Source: an uncultured Cytophagales bacterium (GTDB taxonomy: Bacteria > Bacteroidota > Bacteroidia > Cytophagales > UBA9547). From it: a DNA stretch of 64,000 nt. Where the stretch lies: positions 1 through 64,000 of the forward strand of contig CAMFLX010000010.1 of assembly GCA_945957555.1 (NCBI GenBank), in the 5' to 3' direction. The translations under genes were made by a program, and so were the position numbers. This document shows, piece by piece, positions 26,630 to 36,090 of the stretch; position 1 is the stretch's first letter, and each line of letters opens with the position of its first letter. The notes beneath the pieces were generated by a model. That model saw only the letters and a program-made list of their open reading frames with translations, did not search any database and was not told the origin of the DNA.

Positions 26630-27925
26630 TTAAAATTGCCGGTCCTTAAGCCTCTTGTCAATAAAATCTACTGGTTTTCTGAAGCTGATACTCAACTTCC
26701 ATTTTTCTATTTCTTCTAAAGTCTTGAAAACAATAGTGGGTGCCACCCTTATAGTTGCCCTAAAGTGGTCTTTGATTTTTTTTTCAGTATCAGCGTTTTG
26801 TTCTTTGGAGTAAACATATACGGTGAGGTCGTCGAGGCCCATTTCATCTATACATACCTCGGTAATGAAACTCTGCACTTCTTTGAGGCTACGGAGCACT
26901 TCGCTGATGGCAGGGGGATAGAGCGTAGTGCCTTTATACTTGATCATTTGCTGTTTTCTGCCCAGTATAGGGCCTAGGCGGGGGCTGTTTTTGCCACAGG
27001 TGCAAGGTCTGTGGACTACAAAACTGATATCACCTGTTTTGAAACGCAACAAAGGCATGCCTTCTACACCCAAAGTGGTAATTACAAGCTCACCAACGGT
27101 GCCTTTTGGTACAGTGTTGCCTTCGTCGTCGAGGCATTCTACAAAAATCAAGTCTTCATTGATATGCCCACCGCAGCCTTCGTCGCATTCGGTAAAGGCC
27201 GTGGCCATTTCTGTGGAGGCATAGGTGGAATAGAGCTTCAGTGGCCATTTGTGCAGGATTGTGGCACCAAGGGTATTGTAACTAAAGTCTTCGTTTCTGA
27301 TGGGCTCACCTATACAGATGATCTTGGCAATGGATGATTCGGTGTAATTGATCCCGTTTTTCTCAGCGTACTCGAGCATTTTAAGTACAAATGAAGGTAC
27401 GGCGATCAAAACAGTGGGCTTAAATCTTTTAATGTTTTGCCACTGGATTTCGGGTACGCCTGGTCCGACCCTGATCAGGCTGGCGCCGATCTTTCTGAGA
27501 CCCAGATAGTAGGCCGTACCTGCCATGAACATTTTGTCCAAAGTGGTGGTGATCTGTACGGTATCGTTACTGTTAATGCCTGCAGTGCTGAGTGCCAGGT
27601 ATTCATTGTGAGCTAAGCGGTCGAGATCACCATCGGTGAGATAAAAGGCTACGGGCTCGCCTAGTGTACCAGAAGTAGTTACAATGTCGATGACTTGGTT
27701 CTTGGGTACGCAGAGGAAGTCATCGTTGTACGCATGTAGGTCTTCTTTGGAGGTAAAAGGGAGTTTTTGAAAGTCTTCCAGACTGTGAATAGTTGTAGCA
27801 TCTATTTGGTACTTCTGGAAAATGCGTGCATAGTATGCTGAATGTTCCGCAAGGTACTTGATTTGATTCCTGATGGGTATGCTGAGTTCCAATACTTCTT
27901 CCATGGCTTCTTTGTTTTGAATCAT
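26630..27925 (-). CDS. Aryl-AMP/CoA ligase, phenylacetate-CoA ligase-like
   Basis: A 431-residue adenylate-forming enzyme of the PaaK group, with TTSGTLGEP as the nucleotide-binding loop (about residue 85), YASTEMA, and a CTCGKNSPRLGPILGR segment whose cysteines may bind zinc. It probably activates 4-coumarate from the lyase encoded next and loads it on a carrier protein (role of ApeH). It lies 76 bases before the lyase gene and 5 bases after the phosphopantetheinyl transferase. Confidence 0.88.
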   Translation of the reverse strand: MIQNKEAMEEVLELSIPIRNQIKYLAEHSAYYARIFQKYQIDATTIHSLEDFQKLPFTSKEDLHAYNDDFLCVPKNQVIDIVTTSGTLGEPVAFYLTDGDLDRLAHNEYLALSTAGINSNDTVQITTTLDKMFMAGTAYYLGLRKIGASLIRVGPGVPEIQWQNIKRFKPTVLIAVPSFVLKMLEYAEKNGINYTESSIAKIICIGEPIRNEDFSYNTLGATILHKWPLKLYSTYASTEMATAFTECDEGCGGHINEDLIFVECLDDEGNTVPKGTVGELVITTLGVEGMPLLRFKTGDISFVVHRPCTCGKNSPRLGPILGRKQQMIKYKGTTLYPPAISEVLRSLKEVQSFITEVCIDEMGLDDLTVYVYSKEQNADTEKKIKDHFRATIRVAPTIVFKTLEEIEKWKLSISFRKPVDFIDKRLKDRQF

Positions 27926-27930
27926 CTTTT

Positions 27931-28329
27931 CTAAAATGGGCTTTGTACCACTTTTTCCAAAATGACCACGGCAACCGATTGGTTGTTGCTGTGTGACAAA
28001 CTTACAATGACTTGTGGCAAAGTCGCAAATCTTTCCAAGATCATATTTTTTACTTTTTCGGAATACAGGAAACAGGGTTTGCCTTTATCGTCGTTCACTA
28101 TTTCTAGTTCGTTGAAATCGTATTCAAAGGTAATACCTGTACCCAATGCTTTTACAAAGGCTTCTTTGGCCGCAAAGCGCGCCGCAAAGCTTTCGTAGGG
28201 ATTTTTTTTATGTTCACAATCGCTTATTTCTCGTGCGGAAAAGACCAAATTTTTGAAGGCATCTCCTTTTTGTACTTTTTTTTGTACCCTTTCTATGTCT
28301 ACAATATCTATGCCTAAGCCTAAAATCAT
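27931..28329 (-). CDS. Holo-ACP synthase (4'-phosphopantetheinyl transferase), AcpS type
   Basis: A 132-residue AcpS-type enzyme with the metal-binding Asp in GLGIDIVDIERV (residue 8) and the FAAKEAFVKALGTG motif. It transfers phosphopantetheine to the carrier proteins at 17843 and 22768. Its ATG overlaps the TGA of the gene before it (ATGA). It may be the cluster's own activating enzyme rather than the housekeeping AcpS, but no other copy is visible in the window to compare. Confidence 0.92.
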   Translation of the reverse strand: MILGLGIDIVDIERVQKKVQKGDAFKNLVFSAREISDCEHKKNPYESFAARFAAKEAFVKALGTGITFEYDFNELEIVNDDKGKPCFLYSEKVKNMILERFATLPQVIVSLSHSNNQSVAVVILEKVVQSPF

Positions 28330-30008
28330 TTCTTCTCTTTATGTTCTCGGATCATTTCTTCGATTTCTGTCTTAAAGCCTATCTTGGGCAACTGCTTGCT
28401 GAGTGCCTTTTGTAGTTGTGCGAGTGCCAGCTCTTTTTGGCCATGCTTGAGGTAGTATTGCCCCAAGAGATAGTGGGTTTCATAGTACTCTGGGTTGGCG
28501 CTTTCGTAGCGCTTGAGCTCGGCAGCGGAAAGTTCTTTTTCGAACTTAGAAGAGGTCAACACTTTGGTGGTCTTCCTGTAGTATTGAAATTCTACAAAGT
28601 TGCTACTATACAACATGGTGTCTGGGGCTATGAGCAGCTGTGGCTCGAAGGTAACTTTATGGGTATAGTCTTTGGGATTTGCAAAGACCTTATTGAGGTC
28701 ATAGGCTACATAAGTTCCTAACTGAAAGGGATTACTAGAGACCCACATCACTCTTTTTTCTGGGCTAAAGATCACCGAATGGTGTGCAATGAGCTGATTA
28801 AGGGCACTTTCGTTGCCTAGGCCTATGTTTGCTCCTCCCTTGCCGCTTTGGTCTCGGAGTACGGTGGCTACACTAGGTGCCGCAAACTTGTTGTTGTCGG
28901 GCAGGAGCTCAAGAAGCCTCTCATATCTATACTTAGAGGCACCTTGCTCACGGCCTTGTATATTGGTACTGTCGTGTTCAAATACGGATGCTTGAAAATG
29001 ATTGGTGCATAAAATCTTGTCATTGAAGCTAGACTCGTACAGCGCTGTTTTGGTGGTGGATTTTTCTATGATGGCTGCTCTTCTGTCTTTGGCAGAGCCG
29101 ATCATGAAAGATTCTGACACAAAGGACTGGTATTTTTGTGCGATCTGGTAGGCCTCTGCTATGGTGGAGGCATGCTGTAGGATGTCCCGAGCGATGATGG
29201 ATACAGGTGTAGCACTACCCGTGGGGATGGTGGACTTGGCGGAGTTTAAGGTAATGCTTAGACCTTCGGCATTCATGCCCGAAGTTACACCGACCATACC
29301 GCCCCAGGTCACCATCATGAACTTGTGGCCTTGCTTGGGGTTGACAAAGAAAATGATCTTGTCCTCTGCAAACTTATCGCCTACATAGAAGTCAAAGTTT
29401 CTGCCTAGTAGTAGGCTGCTGTCTTGGGTGGCGCTATTCCAGAGCCCAAAGGAGGTACAACCTACAAAGTTCATGTTTTGCATCATGTGCCCAATATCGT
29501 GCGCGCCATGGTAGTTGAGTATGCGCTGGTAGGCGGGGCCTAGATAGGTGTATTTGTCTGAAAAAGACTTAGAAACACCATAAATCTCATCTTTATAGGC
29601 TTGAGGAATGTGTTTGTCCATGTCACGGTTGAACCAGGCGATCATGTATTTAAGGAAGCTTTGATAAAAGCTCGAAGGAATGAGCTCATCGATCTGTTCC
29701 TTGAAAGCGATCTCTTGCTTTTCCATGAGGTCTTTGGTGAGCAGGCCGTTTACATAGCCTCTTTCGTAGTCGTCACCTTCTACATAGAGCTCATAGAGGC
29801 CATATTTGTTCTTTTTAAGCCAGTTTTGGCCGCAGATTCTAAGTGAATCGTGCAGTACGGTTACCTTGAGATTCTCATACTGGGCTATATTGGTGATTTT
29901 GGGCTCGGTAAGCTTTACTCTATAGATAAACCAAGCACAGAAGAGCAGGATCAGTACCAAAAGGCTGAATAGGATCTTGTATCTTTTCTTTTTGAGGATG
30001 GCGGCCAT
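28326..30008 (-). CDS. C45-type N-terminal-nucleophile hydrolase/acyltransferase with TPR tail
   Basis: A 560-residue protein. An N-terminal membrane anchor (about 10-30) is followed by an acyl-CoA:6-aminopenicillanate acyltransferase-like (peptidase C45) domain, whose predicted nucleophile Cys is in GCTSFGLWN near residue 183 with GRNFDF after it. A short TPR-like repeat lies near 505-545. Family members cleave or form amide and ester bonds. Such genes recur in flexirubin clusters; joining polyene acid to the resorcinol is possible but unproven. It heads the cluster, about 120 bases from the S24 repressor gene. Confidence 0.85.
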   Translation of the reverse strand: MAAILKKKRYKILFSLLVLILLFCAWFIYRVKLTEPKITNIAQYENLKVTVLHDSLRICGQNWLKKNKYGLYELYVEGDDYERGYVNGLLTKDLMEKQEIAFKEQIDELIPSSFYQSFLKYMIAWFNRDMDKHIPQAYKDEIYGVSKSFSDKYTYLGPAYQRILNYHGAHDIGHMMQNMNFVGCTSFGLWNSATQDSSLLLGRNFDFYVGDKFAEDKIIFFVNPKQGHKFMMVTWGGMVGVTSGMNAEGLSITLNSAKSTIPTGSATPVSIIARDILQHASTIAEAYQIAQKYQSFVSESFMIGSAKDRRAAIIEKSTTKTALYESSFNDKILCTNHFQASVFEHDSTNIQGREQGASKYRYERLLELLPDNNKFAAPSVATVLRDQSGKGGANIGLGNESALNQLIAHHSVIFSPEKRVMWVSSNPFQLGTYVAYDLNKVFANPKDYTHKVTFEPQLLIAPDTMLYSSNFVEFQYYRKTTKVLTSSKFEKELSAAELKRYESANPEYYETHYLLGQYYLKHGQKELALAQLQKALSKQLPKIGFKTEIEEMIREHKEKK

Positions 30009-30130
30009 CGGTGAATATTCCTTTTTAAATTACCGCAAGTTACAAAAAATGGAGAGGCGCGACCAATTGTGTTGGAATTATAAATATGATAAGGGAATAT
30101 TGGACGAGGCTTGGGTCAAGTACACAAGCC

Positions 30131-30907
30131 CTATGGCTTGATCAATTTCTCCCCCAGTTCCTCTACTTTTACGAGCAGTCGCTCATCCATCACATGGACT
30201 AAGTTTTCATTTGGGTCAAACGACAGGTGACAATGGTATTCCCAGAGCTCAATAATATCTGCTAATTTCTTAGTATATGGATGGTAGGATCTGTTGTCAG
30301 AGATGAGCAGCAGCTCGTCGGAGATTTCTGACTTACGGTAGAGCCTTTTATAAACAATGCCTTCGTCTTTGGTCATGACCACATAGGTCTTCCCATTTTT
30401 GACATCATTGATAGCCTCGATATATTTCCCTACTATTACCGAGCCTTTCTTGTGAGGAGGCATGGAGTCTCCTTCGATTTCAAAAGCCCTAAAGGTACCT
30501 ACTGTGGCCAAAGGAATACTAAATCTACGTAACTTAGTGATGAATTCTGGATCTGAATAGCCTGCCAGATAGCCCGCCTTGGCCTTCACAGGAACAAACT
30601 CTATGTTTTCTTTCTGTTTTTCGTTGACTGTAACGGTCAGGACTCTGAGCCCGCCCATCTGCAGGGTATGGATTTTGTCCTTGAGTAAGTCGTGGTCTAT
30701 CTTGCTAAGGTCTTTGGTGAAAAAATCATGAATATTCACCCCAAAGAGCTGGTTAATCTTTAAGAGAAATTCAGGATCTGGGTCTTGTGTGTACTCGTAA
30801 TTTTTGTAAACATTTCTACTGTATCCAAGCATATTCGCTAATTGCTCCTGACTTAGGCCTTTTTGAACACGTAGATACACTAAATTTTTTTTATGAAACA
30901 ATTCCAT
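30131..30907 (-). CDS. Self-cleaving S24 (LexA/CI-type) repressor
   Basis: 258 residues from the ATG at 30907; a TTG six bases up is less likely. Residues about 6-60 form a Cro/CI helix-turn-helix (LSQEQLANMLGYSRNVYKNYE). About 100-235 are an S24 autoprotease with an Ala-Gly cleavage site in AKAGYLAG, the Ser in GDSM (about residue 144) and the Lys in VYKRLY (about 186). This is the plan of LexA and phage CI: RecA-stimulated self-cleavage relieves repression. It is divergent from dinB-dnaE across a 108-bp gap with two identical dyads, so it probably represses both itself and the polymerases. No phage genes lie nearby. Confidence 0.9.
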   Translation of the reverse strand: MELFHKKNLVYLRVQKGLSQEQLANMLGYSRNVYKNYEYTQDPDPEFLLKINQLFGVNIHDFFTKDLSKIDHDLLKDKIHTLQMGGLRVLTVTVNEKQKENIEFVPVKAKAGYLAGYSDPEFITKLRRFSIPLATVGTFRAFEIEGDSMPPHKKGSVIVGKYIEAINDVKNGKTYVVMTKDEGIVYKRLYRKSEISDELLLISDNRSYHPYTKKLADIIELWEYHCHLSFDPNENLVHVMDERLLVKVEELGEKLIKP

Positions 30908-30934
30908 TGACAATGCGATTTATTCTTCTTTAAT

Positions 30935-30976
30935 TTGTCGTTATACAAGACAAATAATTGTCCAAATATAAGACAA
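30935..30976. promoter_or_regulatory. Two operator dyads for the S24 repressor, with overlapping -7 box
   Basis: Two copies of TTGTC-N9-GACAA (30935-30953 and 30958-30976), 23 bp apart centre to centre, in the gap between the repressor gene and dinB. In the minus direction TATATTTG (30963-30970), a -7 consensus match, lies inside the second dyad. A TTG on that strand is 17 or 20 bases upstream (30988-30993). Binding would block the repressor's own promoter; the dinB promoter was not identified but must be in the same 108 bp. Confidence 0.8.
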
Positions 30977-31015
30977 TTTATTTATTTCAACAACACAGTA
31001 TTAAAACCAAATTTT

Positions 31016-32161
31016 ATGACACGCTCCATCCTCCACCTCGATCTGGATTCTTTCTTTGTCTCCGTGGAAAGACTCAAAAACCCCAAACTCAATGGCATTC
31101 CTCTCATTATAGGAGGCAGCAGTAACAGGGGCGTCGTAGCCTCATGTAGTTATGAGACACGCGCTTTTGGGGTTCACTCAGCCATGCCCATGCGCTTGGC
31201 CAAAAGGCTTTGCCCTGATGCGGTAGTTATTTCTGGTGACATGGAAAACTATAGTGTACACTCCAACTTGGTCACCGAGGTAATCAAAGATCAATCACCC
31301 TGTTATGAAAAATCTAGCATTGATGAATTCTATCTTGACCTTACGGGCATGGACAAGTTCTTTGGTTGCTACAGCTGGGCCAAGGAACTACGTCAAAAAA
31401 TCATAAAAGATACAGGACTGCCCATTTCTATGGCTTTATCGGTGAATAAACTGATTAGTAAAATGGGCACAGGAGAGATCAAACCCAATGGGCAAAAGGA
31501 GATCGCTGCAGGAACGGAGCGAAACTTCATAGCGCCCATGTCTGTAAAGAAGATACCAATGGTGGGAGAGAAGACCACAACTCAACTATACAGTATGGGC
31601 GTAAAGACGATCAAGACGCTCCGGGAGGTACCTCCGAAACTTTTGGAGCGGGAGTTTGGTAAAAACGGGATGATCTTGTGGAACAAAGCCAACGCCATAG
31701 ACGAAACGCCTGTGGAACCTTATCACGAGCAGAAATCCTTGTCTACTGAACGCACCTTCTTTGAAGATACTACGGATGTGCAGTTTCTAAAGGCTAAGCT
31801 GGTGCACATGACAGAGAGCTTGGCCTTTGACCTGCGCAAGATGCAGAAACTCACCGCTTGTGTAACGGTGAAGATCAGGTATTCCGACTTTCAGACCTTC
31901 ACGATCCAGAAACAGGTGCACTACACGGCCAATGACCAAATGTTGCTACAGGTGGTCAAAGAACTGTTTGAGAGGCTGTACGACCGCCGGGTGCTGGTAC
32001 GTATGGTAGGGATCAGGTTCAGCAACTTGGTACAAGGTAGTCCGCAGATTGCTTTGTTTGATGATACGGTAGAAAATGTGAGCCTATGTCAGGCCATGGA
32101 CAAGATTCGAAACAAGTTTGGAAACGAGGCAGTGCAAAGGGCTATAGGGCTTGATAAATAA
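31016..32161 (+). CDS. dinB: Y-family DNA polymerase IV
   Basis: 381 residues from the ATG at 31016 (MTRSILHLDLDSFF); a longer frame starting at 30935 would run through the operators and is not likely. The catalytic residues are kept: DLDSFF near residue 8, SYETRAFGVHSAMP, and SSIDEFYLDLTG for the acidic pair. It is therefore an active polymerase, unlike ImuB. A C-terminal PQIALFDD (about 342-349) looks like a sliding-clamp-binding motif. It forms a damage-inducible unit with the dnaE gene 6 bases downstream. Confidence 0.93.
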   Translation: MTRSILHLDLDSFFVSVERLKNPKLNGIPLIIGGSSNRGVVASCSYETRAFGVHSAMPMRLAKRLCPDAVVISGDMENYSVHSNLVTEVIKDQSPCYEKSSIDEFYLDLTGMDKFFGCYSWAKELRQKIIKDTGLPISMALSVNKLISKMGTGEIKPNGQKEIAAGTERNFIAPMSVKKIPMVGEKTTTQLYSMGVKTIKTLREVPPKLLEREFGKNGMILWNKANAIDETPVEPYHEQKSLSTERTFFEDTTDVQFLKAKLVHMTESLAFDLRKMQKLTACVTVKIRYSDFQTFTIQKQVHYTANDQMLLQVVKELFERLYDRRVLVRMVGIRFSNLVQGSPQIALFDDTVENVSLCQAMDKIRNKFGNEAVQRAIGLDK

Positions 32162-32167
32162 TAGGGT

Positions 32168-35128
32168 ATGTATCTTAATTGCCAAAGTCAGTTCAGCCTC
32201 AGATATGGCACCATTGCACCACAGGATCTACCCAAGCTTGCTAAAGCTCAAGGGTATTTCAGCCTTGTGCTTACAGATATCAACAATACTTGTGGCTTTT
32301 TCGATTTCTACAAATCTTGCCTCAAGGAAGATCTCAAACCTATCTTGGGCATTGAGTTTCGCAAAGAAGACCATACACCTTTGTATATAGCCATTGCCAA
32401 AAACAATGCAGGACTGTATGAAATCAATCATTTCTTGAGCGAATATCTGCTTAAAAATGCGCCCCTTCCCTCCTTGCCACCCGCTTTTGAGAACGCCTAT
32501 GTGATATATCGCCTACCTTGGGGTGTTCCAGAAACGCTTAGGGACAACGAGTTTATAGGTATTGCTTCCTATGAAGTGAACAAATTATTCACTTCGCCTT
32601 GGCGCAAACATATCAACAAACTTTTGGCTTTGAATTCTGTAGTATTTGCCGACCCTGAAGGGTATAAAACCCATAAGTTACTCAGGGCCATAGACCAAAA
32701 CGTGCTATTAGATAGACTTGACCAAAGATTTGTGGCACATGCCTCTGCTTGTTTTCAGAGTCCTAATGTTTTAGAAAAGCAATATGAACTGTACCCGGAG
32801 TTGCTTCAAAACACAGAACAACTGATGGACAGTTGTCACATCCGTCTAAATACGGAGCATAACAAAAACCTCCAAAAGTTCACTTTCAGCAAACAGGACG
32901 ATATCAATCTTTTGGAAAAGCTTGCTATAGAAGGGATGGTCTATCGCTATGGCACAAACAATAAGGAAGCATTGAGTAGGGTAAAAAAGGAGCTAAAGGT
33001 GATTGCCGATCTGGGTTTTCTGACTTATTTCTTGATCACTTATGATATAGTGCGGTATGCCCAAAGCAAGGGCTACTACCATGTAGGCAGGGGCAGTGGC
33101 GCGAACTCTATTGTAGCCTACTGTCTTAAAATCACCGATGTGGATCCGATTTCCTTAGATCTTTATTTTGAAAGATTCATTAACCCTCACAGGGCTAGCC
33201 CCCCCGATTTTGACCTAGACTTCAGTTGGGATGAACGTGACGACATCATAGATTATATCTTTAAGCGCTATGGATCGGAGCATGTGGCGCTGATAGCGAC
33301 CTTTACCACTTTTCAAAGTTCATCGATCATCCGAGAGTTGGGCAAAGTCTATGGCCTACCCAAGGCCGACATCGACCAGATGCTGGACGAACCCGACAAA
33401 AGCAAACACCATGCACTCGCTCCTGAAATCTTTACGCAGGGAGAAAAGATGGTAGAGCTACCCAATCACTTGGGTATACATGCGGGGGGCATGCTCATTA
33501 CCGATGAACCTATCTGTAACTATGTAGGCATGCAAATGATGCCCAAAGGTTTTGCCATAGCACACATGGACATGCATGTAGCCGAGGAAAACGGTTTCTT
33601 TAAGTTTGACATTCTGAGCCAAAGGGGGCTGGGCCATATCAAGGAAACACTGGCTCACATACGCAAGAACCATCAAGTTTCCATAGATATTCATAGGGTT
33701 GAAGAATTTAAGAAAGATCCCAACATCAATCTCAAACTCAGCCAAGCACAGACCATTGGTTGCTTTTATATAGAATCTCCTGCCATGCGGGGACTCATTA
33801 CCAAACTGCGATGCGAAGATTTTAAAACGCTGGTCGCCGCAAGCTCCATCATAAGGCCAGGTGTAGCCAAAAGTGGTATGATGCGCGAGTACATTTATCG
33901 ATACCACAATCCAGATAAGTTCGAATACATCCATCCCAAGTTTAAGGAAATCCTCTCTGAAACCAACGGGGTGATGGTCTATCAAGAGGACGTGATCAAA
34001 GTGGCGCATTATTTTGCAGGCTTGGACTTAGGCGAAGCTGATATCCTACGAAGGACCATGAGCGGAAAAAGCCGTGGCAAAATGGTACTTGAACGAGTTC
34101 GTGACAAGTTTTTCAACAACTGTAAGGAACTGGGCTACTCTTTTGAGATCACCTACGAGGTTTGGCGGCAGATTGAAAGCTTTTCGGGTTATTCTTTTTG
34201 CAAGGCACATTCGGCCAGCTATGCTGTGGAGAGCTACCAAAGTTTGTTTTTAAAGACCTATTACCCTCTAGAATTCATGGTGGGTGTGATCAATAACTTT
34301 GGAGGATTCTACAATACAGAATTGTATGTGCACGAGGCACGGGTTTGTGGAGCAAGCATTGAAGCCCCCTGTGTGAATACCAGCGACTACCTCACTAATA
34401 TCAGTGGCAAAACCATTTGTTTAGGCTTTGTACACTTGAAATCTTTGGAAATGAATTTGGCACAGACTATCGTGCAAGAGCGCAAAGAAAAGGGTGCTTA
34501 CAAGAACTTGGAAGATTTTATCAAACGGACGCAGATCGGCAAGGAACAGCTCTGTACCCTCATTCGTATAGACGCTTTGCGTTTTACGGGCAAAACCAAA
34601 CAGCAACTCCTTTGGGAAAAGAACCAGTTTCTGCTTACCAGCAAAAAAGAAACTCCCAAATCTTTATCATTATTTGAACAGAGCGATACGGAACACTACG
34701 AACTCCCTCCTTTGGAAACTGAAGAACTTGAAGACATCCACGACCAGATCGAACTCTTGGGTTTTCCTTTGCGCTCCCCTTTTGACTTGCTCAAGACCAG
34801 TTTTAGAGGCGACATCCTTACCAAGGACATGGTCGCCAAGATTGGAGAAACCGCGCGTATGGTGGGCTATTTTGTAGCGCAAAAAAACTTACGCACCTCC
34901 AAGGGGCAGCCCATGGCTTTTGGGACTTGGGTAGATGTAGAGGGACGTTTCTTTGACAGTGTACACTTCCCAAATTCCTTGGCGATGTATCCTTTTCGGG
35001 GAACGGGCTGCTATCTCATGAAAGGCAAGATCGTAGAGGATTTTGGGTTTCCGAGCCTAGAGGTGGACAAAATGGCCAAGCTGGAATGGAGGGAACTGAA
35101 AGAATATAAATCTTCTGAAATACTTTAA
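32168..35128 (+). CDS. dnaE2: Short DnaE-type DNA polymerase III alpha, error-prone (ImuC/DnaE2-like)
   Basis: A 986-residue C-family polymerase: N-terminal PHP domain (about 1-200), catalytic palm with PDFDLDF (about residue 346), finger and helix-hairpin-helix regions, and an OB fold near the C-terminus. It is 150-200 residues shorter than replicative DnaE and close to ImuC/DnaE2. A KSLSLFEQ stretch near residue 830 may be a clamp-binding site. Location behind dinB and an S24 repressor argues for translesion synthesis under damage control. The gene symbol is by role; whether a separate replicative dnaE exists cannot be seen here. Confidence 0.88.
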   Translation: MYLNCQSQFSLRYGTIAPQDLPKLAKAQGYFSLVLTDINNTCGFFDFYKSCLKEDLKPILGIEFRKEDHTPLYIAIAKNNAGLYEINHFLSEYLLKNAPLPSLPPAFENAYVIYRLPWGVPETLRDNEFIGIASYEVNKLFTSPWRKHINKLLALNSVVFADPEGYKTHKLLRAIDQNVLLDRLDQRFVAHASACFQSPNVLEKQYELYPELLQNTEQLMDSCHIRLNTEHNKNLQKFTFSKQDDINLLEKLAIEGMVYRYGTNNKEALSRVKKELKVIADLGFLTYFLITYDIVRYAQSKGYYHVGRGSGANSIVAYCLKITDVDPISLDLYFERFINPHRASPPDFDLDFSWDERDDIIDYIFKRYGSEHVALIATFTTFQSSSIIRELGKVYGLPKADIDQMLDEPDKSKHHALAPEIFTQGEKMVELPNHLGIHAGGMLITDEPICNYVGMQMMPKGFAIAHMDMHVAEENGFFKFDILSQRGLGHIKETLAHIRKNHQVSIDIHRVEEFKKDPNINLKLSQAQTIGCFYIESPAMRGLITKLRCEDFKTLVAASSIIRPGVAKSGMMREYIYRYHNPDKFEYIHPKFKEILSETNGVMVYQEDVIKVAHYFAGLDLGEADILRRTMSGKSRGKMVLERVRDKFFNNCKELGYSFEITYEVWRQIESFSGYSFCKAHSASYAVESYQSLFLKTYYPLEFMVGVINNFGGFYNTELYVHEARVCGASIEAPCVNTSDYLTNISGKTICLGFVHLKSLEMNLAQTIVQERKEKGAYKNLEDFIKRTQIGKEQLCTLIRIDALRFTGKTKQQLLWEKNQFLLTSKKETPKSLSLFEQSDTEHYELPPLETEELEDIHDQIELLGFPLRSPFDLLKTSFRGDILTKDMVAKIGETARMVGYFVAQKNLRTSKGQPMAFGTWVDVEGRFFDSVHFPNSLAMYPFRGTGCYLMKGKIVEDFGFPSLEVDKMAKLEWRELKEYKSSEIL

Positions 35129-35262
35129 TGCTGGTCTTTTGCTTTTGAAAAAGTTGTGGGTTTTCATGCCAAAGCTTTATCATGTCTTGGGATATTTGGT
35201 CTATTTTTCCATACGTTCAGCAGTCATGAGGTTTAATGGTAACATGCTGTCATTGGAAATGA

Positions 35263-36090
35263 TCAATTTGTTTTCGTGTCTTTTTTCTCGTAATAATGGT
35301 ATTGTATATCATATTTGCCATTGTTTAGGTTTTTAACCAAGCCATTGTGGTTGAAATGATATGTTTGCACAATCTTTTCCTTTAAGTGGGACTTAGTGCC
35401 TATTTTAATGAAATCAATATGAATGGAGTCTAGTCTTGTTTTTGATCTATAAAACGTCTCAAGACCTCTTTCGTGAACAATACCCGCTTTGGATTTCTGC
35501 TCCGAATAAATTTTTGAGGGGATAATGCTAGTGTCATTATATAGAATTTGTTTGTGTTCATACACACAATACAAGTCTTTATATATGATACGATGTATTT
35601 TGGTGATCCTGTTAAGGTGGTCAAACCAATAGAAGGAAGTACCGCCATAAGAGTTTTTCTCTCTTTCCAGCTTAGAATGGATTTTTAATAATTTGTTGGC
35701 ATTTTCATAGTGATAATTTACATTCCAGTCGTAACAAGACATTATTTTTTGTTTTGCTAAGTATCCCGAAGTATCAAAATAAAGTTTTTCTGATGGAGTC
35801 ATAAACCCAAGCAGAGATTTATGCATACCATGATCTATGGCTTTGATTTTACCTAGTGTGAATATTTGTCCTTTTTTATAATCTGAGAAATCTTCTTTAA
35901 GGGTAGTGCTTACTATGACGGAATCATGGTCTTGAATAAAGGATTTGGGATGTAAAATTAATATGTCATAGTTAAGGGTACAATAATCTAGGTTTTGAAC
36001 ACTTGCTTTTCGTTGTTGTCTGGGGCAACAAGATTGAAAAGCAAGTGCAATAATGCAGAAGTAAATAAATGTTTTTCCTTTTACTTCCAC
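35263..36090 (-). CDS. Lipoprotein of unknown function
   Basis: A 275-residue protein with a signal peptide and lipobox LAFQSC (Cys near residue 21). The body is rich in Tyr, His and Lys, with repeated strand-like YxxxNxLLKI, FYWFDHLNRITK and YHFNHNGLVKN segments that recall RHS/MORN-like repeats. No family recognised. The start appears to be GTG at 36090, overlapping the stop of tex by 10 bases, so it may be translated from the tex message. The 134 bp between it and dnaE hold no clear terminator. Confidence 0.7.
   Translation of the reverse strand: MEVKGKTFIYFCIIALAFQSCCPRQQRKASVQNLDYCTLNYDILILHPKSFIQDHDSVIVSTTLKEDFSDYKKGQIFTLGKIKAIDHGMHKSLLGFMTPSEKLYFDTSGYLAKQKIMSCYDWNVNYHYENANKLLKIHSKLEREKNSYGGTSFYWFDHLNRITKIHRIIYKDLYCVYEHKQILYNDTSIIPSKIYSEQKSKAGIVHERGLETFYRSKTRLDSIHIDFIKIGTKSHLKEKIVQTYHFNHNGLVKNLNNGKYDIQYHYYEKKDTKTN

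Noticed and set aside
28326-30008. Penicillin acyltransferase for beta-lactam synthesis
   Set aside because: No beta-lactam pathway genes; the family is broad and the pigment cluster explains its presence better.
30131-32161. Prophage repressor region
   Set aside because: No integrase, structural or lysis genes lie nearby; the partners are DNA polymerases.
31016-32161. Inactive ImuB-type Y-family protein
   Set aside because: The catalytic acidic residues (DLDSFF and SIDE) are kept, so it is an active DinB-type enzyme.
35139-35336. Short plus-strand frame after dnaE
   Set aside because: Its end overlaps the lipoprotein gene, it has no recognisable domain and no start signal.
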